Notes: generated from the sequence alone by a model not told the origin. 64,000 nt of DNA from Dugong dugon (GCA_030035585.1 CM057474.1:2908501-2972500), one strand, 5' to 3'; counted from the first letter of the stretch, positions 45,361-55,509 are shown. Translations and numbers: made by a program.

Positions 45361-45861
45361 TATCACAGACTGAACTGTGTCCCCCAAAAATATCTGTCAA
45401 CTTGGCTAGGTCATGAATCCCAGTATTGTACGATTGTCTACCATTTTGTCATCTGAGGTGATTTCCTTATTTGCGGTAAATCCTATCACTATGATGTAAT
45501 AAAATGGATTAGCAGCAGTTATATTGATGAAATCTATAAGATTAGATAGTGTCTTAAGCCAATCTCTTTTGAGATATAAAAAAGAGAAGCAAGCAGAGAG
45601 ACGTCAGAACATCATACCACCAAGAAAGCAGCGCCAGGAGCAGAGCACTTCCTTTGGACCCGGGGTTCCTGTGCAGAGAACTCCTAGTCCAGAGGAAGAC
45701 CGACAAGTACCTTCCTCCAGGGCCAAGAGAGAAAGCCTTCCCTTGGAGCTGACACCTTGAATTTGGACTTTTAGCCTACTAAACTGTGAGAGAATAAATT
45801 TATCTTTGTTAAAACCATCCACCTGTGGTATTTGTTATAGCAGCACTAGATGACTAAGACA
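45361..45861 (+). repeat. 5' LTR of the MaLR provirus
   Basis: Begins TATCACAGACTG (the TG end has mutated to TA) and ends ACTAAGACA. About one base in ten differs from the 3' LTR by eye, suggesting an old insertion. Confidence 0.88.
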
Positions 45862-46921
45862 GAATTTGGTACCAGGAGTGGGGTGCTGTTCTAACAGATA
45901 CCTAAAATGTGGAAGTGGTTTTGAAACTGTGAATAGATAGAAAACTCAGAAGGAAGCGAGAATCGTTAACACCAGAAACAGCACAGATGGTGAGAAGCAG
46001 CAGCAGTGGACCGGCAGCAGCAAAACCAGGAGACTAGCACCGGACAGCACTGGAGCTGACCCGCGGAGCAAGAGAGCTGAATGTCTTGGCACAGGAGGCT
46101 TCCTGGTGGAGTGGGGTACCTCTGGGCACTTACTGGTGGAGCTAGGCTTGCCAACCCACAGAGCAAGAGAGCTGAGTACCTTCCAGCTGAAGTTTACTGG
46201 TGGAGTAGGGTGCCTCCAGGCACTTATCAGTGGAGCTACAGAGCTTTGGAACACTTGCCCCAGCAGGGCAGATGCAGGCATGAGGCCTGAGGGCCAAGAG
46301 GCCAAGGAACCAGGAAGCAGAAGCTGAAGAGACAAAGAACACACAAAGCCAAGCTGCCTCAGTCTCAAAACATATGGCCAGGACCTCTGGGGTTTCAAAG
46401 GTGGAGCCATGGCCTCTGGTATTTCTAAGGGTGGAGTAGCCACTCAGGTGGACGAGGAGAATGGTGCGCCTAAAGCCACGGGAGCAGAGTTGCCGTCCCA
46501 GTGGGCCTGGAAGGCGAAACCGAAGCCCGGGACCGAGGGGTCTCCACTCAGAATCTGGAGAGTGTGGCCAATACCTAGAGTCTGGAGGGCAGTGCTACTG
46601 TGTAAATGGTCTCAGAAAACAGAGGATTATTTTCAAAGCCTTGAGGGCTAATGTGATGTGTTCTGCTGACTTGCTTGGTGCCTGTTATGCCTTCTTTCCC
46701 TCCGTTTTCCCCCATTTGTAATGGAAATGTCTAGCTTGTGCCTGCCTGTTGCACCATTGTGCCTTTGGAAGCTGATAACTTGTATTCTAGATTTAACAGA
46801 GGAGGAAGAATTTTTGGATTTTTGGACTTGGAGTTGATTTAAGACTTTTGCTATGATATGATGGGATGAATGTGTTTTACATGTGGCAAGGATATGAATT
46901 TTGGGGGGCCAAAGGATGGAA

Positions 46922-47414
46922 TGTCATGGATTGAATTTTGTCCCCCAAAAATACCTGTCAACTTGGCTAGGACATGATTCCCAGTATTGTATGATTGTGT
47001 ACCATTTTGTAATCTGAGGTGATTTCCCTATGTGTTGTAAATCCTATCACTAAGATATAATAAAATGGATTAGCGGCAGTTACATTGATGAAATCTACAA
47101 GATTAGATAGTGTCTTAAGCCATTCTCTTTTAAGATATAAAAGAGGAAAGCAAGCAGAGAGACATGGGAACCTCATATCACCAGAGCAGAGCGTGTCCTT
47201 TGGACCTGGGGTTCCTGTGCAGAGAAGCTCTAGTTCAGGGGAAGATAGACAAGAACCTTCCTCCAGAGCCAACAGAGAGAGAAAGCCTTCCCCTGGAGCT
47301 GACACCCTGAATTTGGACTTGTAGCTTACCAGACTGTGAGAGAATAAATTTCTCTTTGTTAAAGCCATCCACTTGTGGTATTTCTATTATAGCAGCACTA
47401 GATGACTTAAGACA
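46922..47414 (+). repeat. 3' LTR of the MaLR provirus
   Basis: TGTCATGGATTGAATTTTGT to ACTTAAGACA. Carries an AATAAA signal near 47343. Confidence 0.88.
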
Positions 47415-47419
47415 ACCAC

Positions 47420-48180
47420 CATTTACTCTAAGAAAATATCATAGTGGTTCTTTCTTTGGACTCATAATTTCATGGCAGTGAGCAAAGAGGGGGCAGATGG
47501 AGTACAGATTTCGAATATTAAAATTAAAGAAATCACTGCCTATTGGAGAATTATATACACAAATTGGGGAACTCATGAATTTAAACCAAAAGAATCACTG
47601 AAAAAGTTCTTTATAAGTTATTTTAGCTATCACAAATTATTGAGAAAAAGCTGTTTTTATTTCATAATACAAAATATATTAATGAAATATTTTAAGAGCA
47701 TAGATTATGAACTGCTGACAGCTATTCATGAAAATTGGAAGAGCACTGTATCAGTTTCTATTCATTTTCAGTTTGTCTCATTCCAGTTTGCCGTATTAGT
47801 TGTTCTTCTGGTTATACGCAAAAGAACCAACTCTAGCTAGATTTAAGGAAAAAGCTAATTAATTGGAAGGATACTAGGTTATCACATGGAGTCCCAGGAA
47901 AAGAATGGAGAAAAGGATCAACCAGGTCATTCCAGGAACCTGAGCAATGGGACTTCGTGGACCTTCTATTAGTCTGACTTTAGCTCCTATGACTTCTAGC
48001 CTGTGTCTTTTCCATATTTTAAACTTCTGGGAGATAGCATCTGTTGGACACAACTTGGGTCAAATATCTTTCCCTGGTACAATCAACTGTGACAAGAAAC
48101 AGAATCACCTGTTACAAACATGGCCACCAGGGGCCCAGCCTTATATAAGAGGAATCAATTCCAGAGAAGGGGGAAATAGT
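47420..48180. other. Unassigned sequence, possible old LTR at its right end
   Basis: The 122-residue + frame at 47472-47840 has no recognisable domain. The block 47830-48180 ('ctagctagatttaaggaaaa', 'aattggaaggatactaggtt') may be a decayed LTR. Confidence 0.35.
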
Positions 48181-48187
48181 GGGATCT

Positions 48188-48375
48188 AGGAGCCCTGGTG
48201 ACATAGTTCTCAAGAGCTGAACTGCTTAACCAAAAAGTTGGCAGTTTGAATCCACCAGGCATTCCCTGGAAACCCTACAAGGCAGTTCTACTCTGTCCTC
48301 TAGCATTACTATGAGTCGGAATCAACTTGACAGCAATGCGTTTGTTTGGTTTTTGTTTGTTTGTTTGTTTTTAGG
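48188..48375 (+). mobile_element. AfroSINE
   Basis: 'aggagccctggtgacatagt' to 'gtttgtttggtttttgtttg', with a B box GTTTGAATCC and a (TTTG)n tail. Confidence 0.93.
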
Positions 48376-49660
48376 AAGCCACCTCACAAGATGTCTGCTT
48401 ACTGTCCGTGCTTTATTCTGCTGTGGTTGTTACCCCCCATTTAGCAGTATTTATATATCATTGTATAAAATTGTTCCTTCGGTTGGCTCAAAATGCCTTC
48501 TGAGAGATACGTATTTTATATAATATTAAAATAATGAAAGGAGCAGAAAAAAATGGTCTTCTATTACTTTATAAGTTAGAAGACATCACTTCAATTTGGC
48601 TGTGGGCACAGTATGGAGGTATCAGGAGCTGAACTAAAATAAAGCAATAATAAGGACTGGACGTCATATATAGTTTGTAATGATGTAACTCTTACTCAGC
48701 CCAGCCACAAGATATACTTTCTTGATTTCCAAAGATTTTTAGTTCATTTCCTGAAACTAAGATCTAGACATTTATCAATACCAGATATTATGGAAGATAA
48801 AGAAAATATACAGTATGTATATTGTCGTGTTTCAAAAATCTGTGAAGGAAGTTCTTCTTTGACAATTTCAATGACCTTTTCTACATCTTTATCCTCCTCC
48901 GTACACCCTTACTTCTTGAAAGTTTCATTTTCCTTGGCTTCCTAGATATTAGACTATGTGATGAGGTTTTCCTCATTACAGATCTCTTTGCTACCACCTG
49001 CAGCCTGTCCCTGAAGTGAAAGAAATATTCCAAGGCTCACTTTTCTTTTCTCTGCCTTTCTCCATATACCCTTACTCACTTACAGAACTCATGGATTTAA
49101 CTGCCCCCTCAAGGCCAATGATTGCCAAGTCTATCCTGATAACTACCTATGTCTTATTCCACTGTTCCTATACAATTCTGTTAGGTCTCATTCTCACTGG
49201 AAGAGCCATACCTTTGAAATCAAAATCATTATGCTACAAACCAGGTGATATTCCTATGCTCATTTTGAAATTACTATTATTTCTTCCCAGTCTTTCGGAA
49301 CTACTCCAAAGCCTTAAAAATCATGGAATGATCTTTAAATCAAATCGCACAACTTTAATGAACAGGCCTGTAAACTGATCTGAATCTTTGTATTTGACTA
49401 TCAAAAAACGGCTTTCCTGATAACCTCTCTGGTCTTCAGATGTACAAATCTAACAAGCCTAACGTTATCATTTGGGATAAAAATGTTTACCAGGGAGTAA
49501 AAACCACCAAAGAATTTCAGGGGTTGTCTGCCAGTGAGGAGTTCTGAATTATGTGGGACAGATAGGCTGTAATGCAGTGTCCTATCTTCCCACTCTTCCA
49601 ATCGATTGCCATCCCTTAAAGCGCTGCTAACTCTGGAAAACAGACTACAACCTATTTAAA
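48376..49660. other. Unassigned sequence upstream of the SNX16 promoter
   Basis: A 120-residue + frame at 49016-49378 shows no domain and may be a LINE remnant. No exon signals are convincing. Confidence 0.4.
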
Positions 49661-49680
49661 ACCACCCTAAGCTTGTGATG

Positions 49681-49704
49681 ACTACAAGTCCCATGATGCA
49701 ACGC
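49681..49704 (+). promoter_or_regulatory. ZNF143/THAP11-type (SBS) motif
   Basis: The string ACTACAAGTCCCATGATGCA at 49681-49700 closely matches the long SBS element bound by ZNF143 (ACTACAA, then TCCCA, then ATGC). It sits about 200-350 bp upstream of the likely start region. A second, inverted half-site (GGGATTGTAGG) is at 49760-49770. ZNF143 sites are typical of TATA-less CpG-island promoters. The match is seen; binding is inferred. Confidence 0.65.
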
Positions 49705-49759
49705 ATGAGCCCAGCCATAGGTTGGCGGTAGACCTTCTGACCACTTGTCGAACAAACTA

Positions 49760-49770
49760 GGGATTGTAGG
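49760..49770 (-). promoter_or_regulatory. Inverted ZNF143-like half site
   Basis: GGGATTGTAGG reads on the minus strand as CCTACAATCCC, a near match to the ACTACAATTCCC half of the ZNF143 motif. It lies about 60 bp downstream of the longer match and in opposite orientation. On its own it would be weak evidence. Confidence 0.4.
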
Positions 49771-49913
49771 CTCTATTTCTTAAAAGTTCACTTCGAAAAA
49801 TAAAGCTAGGGCAGAGGAGGTGGAATTCTTACCACAAGACTAAGTGCAACCGGCTGCCAGAAAACCCGGGCCCCGTCACCCAAGTCTGCGCCTCAGGGGC
49901 GGGCGCTCGAGCG

Positions 49914-49929
49914 TGACGTCACTTCCGGG
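49914..49929 (+). promoter_or_regulatory. CRE palindrome fused to an ETS site
   Basis: TGACGTCA (49914-49921) is a perfect cAMP-response element. It overlaps by one base the ETS core ACTTCCGG (49921-49928). Overlapping CREB/ATF and ETS/GABP sites are common in housekeeping CpG-island promoters and often mark the region just upstream of transcription start. Confidence 0.7.
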
Positions 49930-50031
49930 AGAGCGCCTCAAGCCCGGCCCCTGGGTCCCCGCGAGGGTGTCCTGGGTCCGGCGCCGGGGCTGGGCGGGTC
50001 GAAGCGGGGAACAGCTGCTTTCTGGGCGGGG

Positions 50032-50041
50032 GTCACGTGAG
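50032..50041. promoter_or_regulatory. CLEAR-like E-box (GTCACGTGAG)
   Basis: GTCACGTGAG matches the CLEAR consensus GTCACGTGAC at nine of ten positions, including the CACGTG core and 5' GT. CLEAR sites are bound by TFEB/TFE3/MITF in lysosomal and endosomal genes; USF and MYC/MAX also bind this core. The site is in the island, near the inferred start of transcription. Confidence 0.55.
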
Positions 50042-50573
50042 GCCACTCAGTGCTGTGGGAGGAGGCGACAAACTGCGGTCGTGGAGGGTCCGGTTTAACC
50101 GGCACCGGGAAGCGCGCTGGAGCAGGCTTGCCGAGTGCGCTGAGGTAGGGACAGGACGGCGGGCGCTGTCCGGGGCGCTCGTGGGGGAGACACCTGCACC
50201 CGGTAGCTGGCGGGGGGCTCTGCAGGAGGGGGCTCTGCAGGAGGGTGTCGGGGCGTCGCAGGAGCCGCCCGGCCACCTCCGGGTCACAGCGGACTCCTCC
50301 GTGCGTCTCGGAGGCGCTGGCCGCGTAGCTGGGGCGCAGGAGACCCCGCCGCACGCGCGTTCCTCTCGTCACCCGCTTTTCTCGCCCAGCGGGTTGCTTA
50401 GGGCCGAGCCACCTCACCTGGCCGAGGTTTCCCAGAGTGGGACTCAGGTGATCATCCTCGGAGCGTCCCCAAGCCAGTGCGCACATTACTGTTCCTAACG
50501 CTGGGGCGGGCTGCCTTCCCTGGACGTCCGTAGTCGTATTGATCGGCGTCCAGCACCTGGTCGGCGGCCGCAG
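50040..50573 (+). other. SNX16: SNX16 non-coding exon 1 (candidate; two possible 3' ends)
   Basis: Two donor sites could end the first exon. CAG|GTGAGT has its last exon base at 50573 and is a near-perfect consensus. GAG|GTAGGG has its last exon base at 50144 and is acceptable. Either would join the acceptor at 51720 (TTTGTAG). The start given is nominal. No ATG-initiated reading frame in the exon links in frame to the SNX16 protein, so the exon is taken as 5' UTR. Confidence 0.6.
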
Positions 50574-51745
50574 GTGAGTCTAGTGGGGAGGGCAGAGCCG
50601 TCTCACAGGCCTTGAGAAGCTTGAGATTCATTTACTTCTTTTTTGGGAGGCCATCAAGCGGAACGGAGGATCCACGAATCAGCAGCTCCAGTTTCTTGAA
50701 TATTTGATAATGGGAAGGTTGCCGAGAGCCACGTGCTGGGTGAAAAATCTATTTCAGCATCTTTCCAAGTGCAGGCGGCCTGTTAGTTTCCCACCTTCCC
50801 CACCAGGGGAGTTGCGTAGAGTTGGGCGGGTAGACGACTTGTTATGTGAAGTCCTGTCATTTCGTTGATCTCTAGTTATTACAGTTTCTTAGTTACCATA
50901 TTATTTAACATCTTGATGGTAAACCTTTTCTTTTGTATTACTATGAAATTATTCTGATCCAAGCTTTACTAATCCTTTTGACGAGAGGTTATTGAGTATG
51001 AGTTATAAATATTGGTTAAGTACCCTCAGTTTATGGCAAAGCAGAATTAGTGATGATCTAGAAACTCTGAAGAAAATTTAAACTTTTAATTATTTAATCT
51101 TGTTGGATATGTAGTTTAATGTTCATTAGGTTGTATTTGAATAATTTCATAGATTTTTTTTCAAGTATGTTTGATCCTGGGTTCTATAAAATGTTAATGT
51201 AAGAGCAATTGATATTTACCGTTTAGCATCTAAGCTTCTGGTTAGTTATTACTCAGTAATTCTCTTGAGTTTCTCTAATCAAAACAAAAGATAACGGGCA
51301 TAGTTTTCCTCTTTGTTTCCTTTTCTTTCCTCCCTCTACTGTGTCTAGTACTGTTAGGACCATAAGCAGGGAATAAAACTCTGGAAAGGTATTTATCACT
51401 TCCATTTTCCATCTCTTTTATGTAGATGAAATCAGGCAAAAATGAACATTAGCGAAATCCTTCACAAGGAAAAAGAAAAAAAAGGATAACATGTAACATG
51501 AGGGTCAAAAAAAGGGTGTGAAGTAGTTCTTATCTCTTTACCTTGGAAATGAGTCCTTAGAAATTGTATCTTGGGATTAAAGAAGGGGATTTGGCATGTC
51601 TCCATTCCAAAAAGAATGAGAGTGTCACCAAACTAAAAATAGTTATGAATATTTTATTTTCTTTTTGGATCCTGCTCCAGATTAAAGATTAATTTTCCAA
51701 TATGTCCCTCTCATTTGTAGATATTGAACTCCTAAGAAGAAAATA

Positions 51746-51772
51746 ATGGATTGCATATTGGTTGTTATCTGA
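51746..51772 (+). other. Short upstream ORF in the SNX16 5' UTR (8 codons plus stop)
   Basis: Within exon 2, 73 bp before the SNX16 start codon, an ATG with A at -3 and G at +4 opens a frame of eight codons (MDCILVVI) ended by TGA. It ends 49 bp before the main ATG, so reinitiation is possible. The strong context suggests it would be recognised and could reduce main-frame translation. It is too short to be a conventional gene. Confidence 0.5.
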
Positions 51773-51821
51773 GTGTTTGGACCAGCAGTGTGTAGGCCTC
51801 TGTTGCAAAGGCCGGAAGAAG

Positions 51822-52196
51822 ATGGTAACTCCTTATGTCCCGGTTCCTATGCCTGTAGGAAACTCCGTTTCCAGCTTTACAACCAACAGAAACCAAAGAA
51901 GTTCTTCTTTTGGGAGTATCTCAACAAGCTCAAACTCTTCAAAAGGCCAGTTAGAAGAAACAAATATGGGTAATTATAAACAGCCAAGTTTGCCTGATCA
52001 AATGGATAGTACTTCATCTGTCTGTAACAGTCCCCTCATTAGGACTAAATTTACAGGTACAGATTCTTCCATTGAGTATTCTGCTAGACCAAGAGAAAGT
52101 GGTGAACAAAATCCTGAAACAGTCAGTTGGGAAGATAGACCATCTACACCTACTATACTGGGTTATGAGGTGATGGAAGAAAGAGCTAAATTTACT
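51822..52196 (+). CDS. SNX16: SNX16 exon 2 coding part, residues 1-125
   Basis: SNX16 is a sorting nexin that binds PI3P on early and late endosomes and acts in endosome-to-lysosome traffic, including that of EGF receptor. The exon starts at 51721 after a pyrimidine tract and TTTGTAG; the first 101 bases are 5' UTR. The ATG at 51822 has a good context (A at -3, G at +4) and matches the known N-terminus (M[10 protein letters not shown]). Reading the frame further upstream finds no Met. Visible parts are a proline-rich start, a serine-rich low-complexity stretch at about 27-40, and the lead-in to the PX domain from about residue 105 ([12 protein letters not shown]). The exon ends ACT|GTAAGT, phase 0. 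The frame stays open to 52298 in the intron, but that part is not SNX16. Confidence 0.96.
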
Positions 52197-52263
52197 GTAA
52201 GTATTGACTTCTGCAGTAGACTGATAGAAAGTGAAATATTGGCTAACCTATTGAACGTAGGGC

Positions 52264-52693
52264 TGTCATGGCAAAGTACCACAAACTGGGTGACGTAAAA
52301 CATCAGACATTTATCCTCTCATGTATCTGGAGGCCAGAAGTCTGAAATCTACGTGTCAGCAAGTTTGATTCCTTCTGAGGGAGATTCTGTTTCGTGCCCC
52401 TCTCCTAGTTTCTAGTGACGACCAGCAAGCCAAAGCTTTCCTTGGCTTGTGGCAGCATAACTCCAATCTCTGCCCCCGTCTTCACTTGGCCATCTTCGTT
52501 CTGGGTCTGCTTTGTCTCTTCTCTGTTTATAAGGAAACTGTCATATTGGATTAGGGCCTACCCTACTTCCATATGACCTCCTGTTTGCTAATTACACCTA
52601 CAAAAACCCTATTTCCAAAATAATGTCACATTCACAAGTATAAAGGATTAGGAGTTCAACATCTTTTTGGGGGACACGATTCAATCCACAACA
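52264..52693 (-). mobile_element. MLT1-type solo LTR in SNX16 intron 2
   Basis: The complement starts TGTTGTGGATTGAATCGTGT, passes 'cctaatcctttatacttgtg' and 'taggccctaatccaatatga', and ends TTGCCATGACA. It begins only about 70 bp after the exon 2 donor. Confidence 0.85.
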
Positions 52694-52764
52694 CACATTT
52701 TAAACCTGTGTTACATTATTAACATTAGCCTGTACTTGTAATTTCTTGAACATCAAGTTCAAAT

Positions 52765-53100
52765 AGTTTCATGGGTGAACCTTGAAAACGTGATCCCGAG
52801 TGAATTAAGTCAGACACAAAAGGACAAATGTTGGTATGATCTCAGCTATAGAAAATAAGCAGAGACAGGAAGACTGAAGTTTCTTCATGGTTATCATGGG
52901 TAAGTGGGCGAGGGGAATGCAGAGGTACTGCTTAAGGAGTATTGAGTTTCTGTTACGGGTTATAAAAGAATTTAGGAACGGATAGTGAAGATGGTTGAAC
53001 AACATGGGAATTTAATTCATATCCCTGAATTGTACACACAAGTGATTGAAATGGCAGATGTTTTGTTGTATACATTTCACCACAATAAAAATAATTTGGG
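52765..53100 (+). mobile_element. L1 3' UTR fragment
   Basis: 'gtgaaccttgaaaacgtgat', 'agtcagacacaaaaggacaa' and 'tacatttcaccacaataaaa' follow an L1M 3' end. Confidence 0.75.
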
Positions 53101-53707
53101 ATAATTTTTGCCTGATTGCATAAAAAAGCAAAAATAATTTCCACTAAATTAATGCTGTAGCGAACTTGTGTTACCTAATAAATTTTAATAAACTGAACAC
53201 ACCTATGTAGCTGGCACATAGATCAAGAAACAGAACGTTGCTGGCATCCTAAAAGCCTCCATGCTCTGCCATTCATTACCCACTCACCAGTCCCTGAAGG
53301 TAAACACTTTCCCGATAGAAGAGTTAATTTTGCCTGTTTTTATACTTTCTATAAATGGAGTTATTAAGCATAAACTCTTGGATCTGGTCTCTTCTGATCA
53401 GCATTATATTTGTAAGATTCATCCTCGATGTTACATGTAATCATAGTTCATTTTCATTGCTGACAGTATTCCTTTGTGTGAATATACTACAATTTAGTTG
53501 TCGATTCTACCATTGAAGGGCATTTGGATAATGTCCGGTTTGGGGCCCTTACTACCGCTGTGAACATGTTAGTACTTGTCATTTAGTTAACACATGTACA
53601 CATTTCTGTCTGATTCTACCTAAGAATAAAATTGCTGTTCATATGCCCAGCTTTAGAAGATACTACTGAAGAATGTTCTTGAGTGGTTGTACCAATTTAT
53701 ACTCCCA

Positions 53708-54020
53708 TAAGTAGTATATGTGAGAGACCCAGATCTGATTCCCAGCCAGTGAACCTCACGTGCAGCCTTATGTGGAGGCTTGTGTGTTGCTGTGATGCTG
53801 AACAGATTTCAGTGGAGCTTCCAGACTAAGACAGACTAGGAAGAAAGGCCTGGTGATCTACTTCCTTATGACTCACAAGGGTCTGATTTACCACCAATCA
53901 TGGGAATGGTGCAGGACCAGGCAGCCATGTTTCATTCAGTTGTGCGTGGAGTTACCATGAGTCAGCAGCCAGCTCAGCAGCCAGGTCAGCAGCCAGGTCA
54001 GCAGCAGCAGCTAACAACAG
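53708..54020 (+). mobile_element. Non-autonomous RTE derivative (RTE 5' region joined to 3' end)
   Basis: 53770-53870 matches the RTE 5' region seen inverted at 30250-30060 ('cttccagactaagacagact', 'aggaagaaaggcctggtgat'). 53905-53960 is the RTE 3' end ('ggtgcaggaccaggcagcca', 'tgtgcgtggagttaccatga'). The coding middle is absent. The tail is replaced by a short CAGCAGCCAGGT tandem array. Confidence 0.8.
53961..54012. repeat. 12-bp tandem repeat (AGCAGCCAGGTC-like)
   Basis: About four imperfect units replace the usual RTE tail. They give the Gln/Pro-rich reading in the + frame. Confidence 0.85.
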
Positions 54021-55509
54021 CAAGCAGTGCGCGAGAGTGCTGGTTGGGCCACTCCTTCAGCATTCAGTATTCTCGGTCTTTTTCATCTTAACTTTTCAAG
54101 TGGGTATAAGTGATAGCACTTTGTGGTTTTAATTTGCATTTCCCTAATGACTAATTAAATAAAAGGCCTTTAAACATGTATAAATGAATGTGTGTGTGTG
54201 TGTGTGTGTGTGTGGCTATATGGATACTCTTGTGAAATGTCCGAGACTTTTGCTCATTTTTCTTTTGGCATATGTGTTTTCCATTTTTATTTGCATTTTT
54301 CTGTGCATGCTGGGAGTGTCCCTTTTCAGATACATTTTTGTATGTGAATATCTTCTCTTAGCGTGTGGTTTGCTTTTCTACTTTCTTAGTGGTATGCTTG
54401 ACAGATAAAAATTCTTAACTGTAATATAGTCTGGTTTATTAGTTTTTCCTTTATGGTTAGTACTTTTTGGAATGTCTGCCTACTCCAGGGTCACAAAGAT
54501 GTTGTCATCTGTTTTCTAAAAGCTTTATTGTTGACTGTTTACATTTAGATGTGTAAACAATCTGTAATTGATTTTTGTCCATGGTGTGAGATAAGGGTCA
54601 ATATACCTTTTTTTTAATCCACATGACGTCAGTTGTTCAGGCTTTTCTTAAATAGGCCACTTTCTCCCCTGCGTTTACACTGTTGCCCTTTCCATAAGTC
54701 AGGTGACCATAAATGTGTGTGTTTTTTACACTCGGTTCTGTTCCACTTCTCCAGCTGTACACCAGTTCCACGCTGTCTTAACTACCGTAGCCTTGTGATA
54801 GGTCATGATATCTGGCAGTGGAAGTACTCTAGCTTGGTTCTTCCTTAGGATTGCCTTGACTCTTCTTGGCCCTTTGTTTCGGGATTACGTTGGATCTGTA
54901 GATGAATACAGAGAGAACAGGCACTTTTATAATATTGATTCTCCCAGTAACTGAACCTCATCTATTTAATTATTGTAGGTTTTCATTAATTTCTTTTAGT
55001 AATGCTTTATAGTTTTCAGTGCAGAGGTCTTTTATTTCTAGTTCTGAATGTTTTTGATGTTCTTGTGTTTTTTTTTTTTAATTTATTTTTTACCTTTCTA
55101 TTTGTTTATTGCTAATTGATGGATGCCAACCTTGTTACCTAGCAACCTTGATGTTTATGTCAACATTTCATCCTGTAAATTTATGACAGGATGGGAGGAG
55201 GTCCAAGGAAAAAAAGTTGAGATAGTTTACAAAAAGACTTGATCTTTAGAGTTACGTTATCTTAAGAACAGTGATGGAATGGGAAATCTGCATGGAACTG
55301 ATCTTTTTTTTTTTGTTTTGAGAGTCATTTTGGAAGTAATAAACTGGTGGCTCATTTCTTTACATTGATCTACCTTCCTTAGGAAGAAGTGAACATTACT
55401 TGAGATAATACGTGTGGAAATGAAAGTTTGTAGCCATTTAATAGAGTTGTATACAAATTTAAAGTTCTTCCAGACACTAGTCAAGACGCTAGGAGGAAGT
55501 AAAATGAAG

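Larger units (their letters stand above)
45361..47414 (+). mobile_element. MaLR-type provirus, LTR-internal-LTR, non-coding
   Basis: Two LTRs of about 495 bp flank about 1.06 kb. Outer flanks are ACCTC (45356-45360) and ACCAC (47415-47419), a 5-bp duplication with one change. Just inside LTR1 is 'agaatttggtaccaggagtg', the usual MaLR primer-binding region. A purine-rich run precedes LTR2. The internal region has open frames on both strands (up to 165 residues, 45946-46443 minus), but I see no gag, pol or env motif. MaLR elements are non-autonomous and were mobilised by ERVL-type proteins. Confidence 0.88.
49840..50610 (+). promoter_or_regulatory. SNX16: CpG-island promoter of SNX16
   Basis: This is the only long stretch in the window where CpG is not depleted and GC is high. 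Several GC boxes are present (around 49897, 49990 and 50022), with no TATA box in a sensible position. It holds a perfect CRE palindrome abutting an ETS core (49914-49928), a CLEAR-like E-box (50032-50041) and two good splice donors. The nearest downstream gene is SNX16 on the + strand. Many such islands fire in both directions, but I see no exon on the minus strand. Confidence 0.9.
53160..55150 (-). mobile_element. Old L1, antisense to SNX16, split by an RTE derivative
   Basis: On the + strand the order is that of an L1 3' UTR and ORF2 complement: 'taatttgcatttccctaatg', 'gtgtgagataagggtcaata', 'gttctgttccacttctccag' and 'cactgtgtctta'-type text, then 'gctttatagttttcagtgca'. The + strand frames inside are shadows. 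A (GT)n lies at 54189-54214. Confidence 0.75.

Noticed and set aside
45946-46443. 165-residue minus-strand open frame in the MaLR internal region
   Set aside because: It is antisense to the provirus, proline/leucine/serine-rich, and has no retroviral or cellular motif. Several overlapping frames in this GC-rich tract are similarly open.
49938-50486. Long overlapping frames on both strands in the CpG island
   Set aside because: Stop codons are rare in GC-rich DNA. The frames overlap in several phases and none connects to an exon.
51762-51821. Twenty residues upstream of the SNX16 Met in the same frame
   Set aside because: There is no ATG in this stretch (its first codon is TTG), and the ATG at 51822 has good context and matches the known N-terminus.
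52197-52298. Extension of the SNX16 exon 2 open frame past the GTAAGT
   Set aside because: The frame continues 34 codons only by chance. It runs into the start of an MLT1 LTR, and residue 125 joins exactly to exon 3, so this is intron.
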